Of a stretch of 64,000 bases of DNA, positions 62,269 to 64,000 are shown piece after piece. How positions within the stretch are numbered: position 1 is the first letter of the stretch; every line of letters starts with the position of its first letter. The stretch lies in assembly GCF_003725995.1 (NCBI RefSeq), contig NZ_QIBX01000017.1, forward strand, positions 1-64,000. The letters run 5' to 3'. The position numbers were made by a program, and so were the translations under genes. This DNA comes from Slackia equolifaciens (GTDB lineage: Bacteria > Actinomycetota > Coriobacteriia > Coriobacteriales > Eggerthellaceae). The notes below the pieces were generated by a model that saw only the letters and a list, made by a program, of their open reading frames with translations, was not told the origin of the DNA and searched no databases.

Positions 62269-62799
62269 CTAGATGCTTGATGCGTTTGCTGGGCGTGGTG
62301 AGAAGGGGGATTGGTCAGCGGAAGGCCTGCTGCTCGAACCATTCTGTCGAGTGGCGAGCGCGCTTGCGGCGTTCTGCGGCGTTGGCTGGGTTTCCCTTGC
62401 GGTTGCGCCACCCTGAACCGAGCTGGCGGGGTGAGCATGCGCGGCATCGGGCGTCGCTTCGGCGCTGAGGGATTGCGCCATCGAACCGCGCCCTGTGGCG
62501 GCTTCGACGTAATCGTAGATTGCGAGCACTTCGGAGCGTTCGGCCACGAACTCGGCGATGCGAAGCCTGCCTGCCTCTGTGATGCGGTAGTACTTACGCA
62601 GGCGTCCATTGTGCTCCGCCGTGCGCACCGCGATGCACTGGGCGGCTTCGAGGCGCTTGAGTAGGGGATAGAGGGTCGACTCGGTGAGGCCCAGCGTAAG
62701 TGGGACGTCTTTTACGATCTGGTATCCGTAAGATTCGCGTCGATCGATCGTGGCAAGCACGCAGGCCTCTAAGAAGCCGCGTTTCATTTGAGCGTCCAA
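62269..62799 (-). CDS. PadR-family transcriptional regulator with low-complexity tail
   Basis: A 176-residue repressor. Residues 1-95 are the PadR winged helix (KRGFLEACVLATIDRRESYG, LTESTLYPLLKRLEA, LRKYYRITEAG). Residues 100-176 are Ala/Ser/Pro/Gln-rich and have no known fold; typical short PadR proteins have an ordered coiled-coil helix there. TTG 62799 is chosen because AAGGAGG ends 5 bases before it, whereas ATG 62787 is 17 bases away. The DUF1700 gene follows after 8 bases. Confidence 0.88.
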   Translation of the reverse strand: MDAQMKRGFLEACVLATIDRRESYGYQIVKDVPLTLGLTESTLYPLLKRLEAAQCIAVRTAEHNGRLRKYYRITEAGRLRIAEFVAERSEVLAIYDYVEAATGRGSMAQSLSAEATPDAAHAHPASSVQGGATARETQPTPQNAASALATRQNGSSSRPSADQSPFSPRPANASSI

Positions 62800-62935
62800 C
62801 TGCTCCTCCTTCCCTCGGGTGTCGAGAAATCACATTGCCATGGTCTGATGCGCATTTTGCTGCGCGTGAAGCGGCGAGCTTAGTCTGATTGCCCTGTTGG
62901 ACATCATTTGCGTAGTCACATATCGGATAATACCT

Positions 62936-62981
62936 CATACTATGCAATACATACTATGTAATGCATGGCATTATGTGTCAA
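62936..62981 (-). promoter_or_regulatory. Candidate padR promoter with two operator half-turn repeats
   Basis: On the minus strand TTGACA (62976-62981), 17 bases, CATAGT (62953-62958). Across the -10 lie two 13-bp direct repeats (CATACTATGCAAT at 62936-62948, CATACTATGTAAT at 62950-62962, period 14) and two ATGyAATrCAT palindromes (62942-62952, 62956-62966). The palindromes match the ATG/CAT-type sites of PadR regulators, suggesting autorepression. Confidence 0.55.
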
Positions 62982-62998
62982 GAGGCATATGCATGATT

Positions 62999-63033
62999 CA
63001 AAAAATCGCCGGACGAGGAGTCGCCCGGCGATT
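62999..63033 (-). terminator. Intrinsic terminator of the ABC-2 permease gene
   Basis: AATCGCCGG (63004-63012) pairs with CCGGCGATT (63025-63033). On the minus strand the stem is followed by a run of T. It lies 83 bases after the permease stop. Confidence 0.8.
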
Positions 63034-63115
63034 GCGCGATGCGTTCTGTTGATGGGTAAGAGGTTCGAATCGGACAAGAGGTGCGCATTAATTGTTGCGC
63101 ATCGGTTGTCACGCG

Positions 63116-63877
63116 TCAGTTGTCGCGCGTGAGGCGCTTAAACATCACGGCGAAAAGCGCTGCTCCTGCAACAACCCATGCAAGCGTTACGGCAACAGGC
63201 ATCAATGCATCGGAACCATTGATTGCGCCGTCCATAACCATGCCCATGAGCTCGTAGATGCCGCCGCACGGCGTAAACTCGGCAACTCGAGCAATATCGG
63301 GGCTGGTCATGCCAAAGATGGGTACCATGGTGAGCAGGAGCACGGGCACGCCGTACACGCCGGCGGTTGCCTGATCGCGACTGGCGAGGCCCAGCACCAA
63401 CGCCACCAGCACGACAGGCAAAGCACCCGCAATTCCCAGTGCCATATATGCGCCGAGCCATTCAAGCTCACCGCCCGCCGCAAAAAAGCTACCGGCTTCG
63501 ACCACGGCGATTACAACAAGCGCCAGCACGCTCTTCGCGACAACCACCTGGCCGGCGCTTACGTTTGCAAGCATGAGGGTGCGCAGCGTGTGCTTCTCTT
63601 TTTCCTCGGCTATGCCGTAGATGACGGTCATCGAGCCCGCCATGCCAATCGAAAGGCACAAGGCGCAGCCCAGCAAAAACTTCAGCACTTCGCGGCTGGC
63701 GGCCGATGCCTGCTCCGCCGAGAGCCCCTGGTCGGCGGCGACATCGCCGATCATGAAGCGGTATAGCAGCATGAACGCTATAGGCATCAGGCTAACTACC
63801 AGCATGGTTGGGTTCTTGAAGAAGTCGGAGAAGTCCTTTTGCAGAAGCGCGCCGATCTTGCGCAGTGAGGCGTTCAT
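63116..63877 (-). CDS. ABC-2 type transporter permease
   Basis: A 253-residue membrane protein with six hydrophobic segments (first helix TMLVVSLMPIAFMLLYRFM near 24-42). It has the cytoplasmic EEKEKHTLRTLMLANVSAGQ segment (about 91-110), which in ABC-2/NatB-type exporters contacts the ATPase. It starts 1 base after the stop of the ATPase gene to the right. Substrate unknown. Confidence 0.87.
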   Translation of the reverse strand: MNASLRKIGALLQKDFSDFFKNPTMLVVSLMPIAFMLLYRFMIGDVAADQGLSAEQASAASREVLKFLLGCALCLSIGMAGSMTVIYGIAEEKEKHTLRTLMLANVSAGQVVVAKSVLALVVIAVVEAGSFFAAGGELEWLGAYMALGIAGALPVVLVALVLGLASRDQATAGVYGVPVLLLTMVPIFGMTSPDIARVAEFTPCGGIYELMGMVMDGAINGSDALMPVAVTLAWVVAGAALFAVMFKRLTRDN

Positions 63878-64000
63878 CTAGAACTCCCTTCCGGTTAGCT
63901 CGAGGAACACTTCCTCGAGGTTGGACTCGTCGGAGTGGATGGAAAGGCATTCGCCCGCCGCCAGCAGGTCGTGAACCTGGCTTGCCGCAGCAGCGTCTTT
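63878..64000 (-). CDS. ABC transporter ATP-binding protein, C-terminal end only
   Basis: Forty codons plus stop at the right edge give the end of an ABC exporter ATPase: SNLEEVFLELTGREF at the C-terminus is characteristic of DrrA/NatA-type subunits. The catalytic part lies outside the window. It is translationally linked with the ABC-2 permease (TAGATG junction). Confidence 0.8.
   Translation of the reverse strand, partial: KDAAAASQVHDLLAAGECLSIHSDESNLEEVFLELTGREF

Overview
The window is 64 kb of GC-rich, densely coding actinobacterial DNA. Gene content and order (scpA-scpB-rluB-aroA-cmk-plsC-ispH, DUF512-der-plsY-gpsA, menaquinone prenyltransferase, ferredoxin-linked enzymes, a membrane-anchored LuxR regulator, Tat components) fit an anaerobic member of Coriobacteriia, most likely Eggerthellaceae. 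The genus cannot be fixed from the sequence alone. No rRNA, CRISPR array, prophage or intact insertion sequence was seen; only a possible transposase fragment touches the left edge.

Layout. (1) 0.25-18.6 kb is core housekeeping: cell wall enzymes (L,D-transpeptidase, Tat-exported M23 peptidase), ABC-F ATPase, tRNA methylase, site-2 protease, ScpAB, pseudouridine synthase, shikimate, nucleotide, phospholipid and isoprenoid enzymes, Der GTPase, then pyrE on the opposite strand. (2) 18.8-28.6 kb is looser: a hypothetical membrane protein, a MITE-like inverted-repeat element, tRNA-Pro(GGG), a very large SWIM/SNF2 helicase, a diacylglycerol-type glycosyltransferase, a hotdog thioesterase, a DUF559-like protein with an in-frame minisatellite, and about 1 kb of repeat-rich non-coding DNA. 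(3) 28.7-34.4 kb is a five-gene operon for an energy-converting group 4 [NiFe] hydrogenase (Ech type) whose two membrane subunits EchA and EchB are fused. (4) 34.6-43.5 kb holds pgsA, then two phenylacetate-CoA-ligase/ACT-domain pairs surrounding dacA, an FHA protein and iorAB (indolepyruvate:ferredoxin oxidoreductase). (5) 43.8-53 kb holds gluQRS, menA, fluC, a repeat array, a membrane LuxR regulator, tatA, an NCS2 purine permease, carbonic anhydrase and an XRE membrane regulator. (6) 53.3-64 kb holds a lipoprotein, a FtsX-type ABC transporter with its two-component system and a GNAT enzyme, a PadR/DUF1700 locus and an ABC-2 exporter cut by the right edge.

How the parts connect. Ech couples reduced ferredoxin, H2 and an ion gradient. 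IorAB couples arylpyruvate and arylacetyl-CoA through the same ferredoxin. The PaaK ligases link arylacetyl-CoA to free arylacetate, and the ACT proteins are candidate amino-acid sensors. Together they could ferment aromatic amino acids (releasing H2 and arylacetates) or, in reverse, fix arylacetates into aromatic amino acids with H2 as reductant.

Two genes in the right third carry a single in-frame TAA: the FtsX permease (after codon 847) and the DUF1700 gene (codon 4). Both otherwise look intact. Several short repeat families, hairpin-bearing leaders and operator-like palindromes are described separately.
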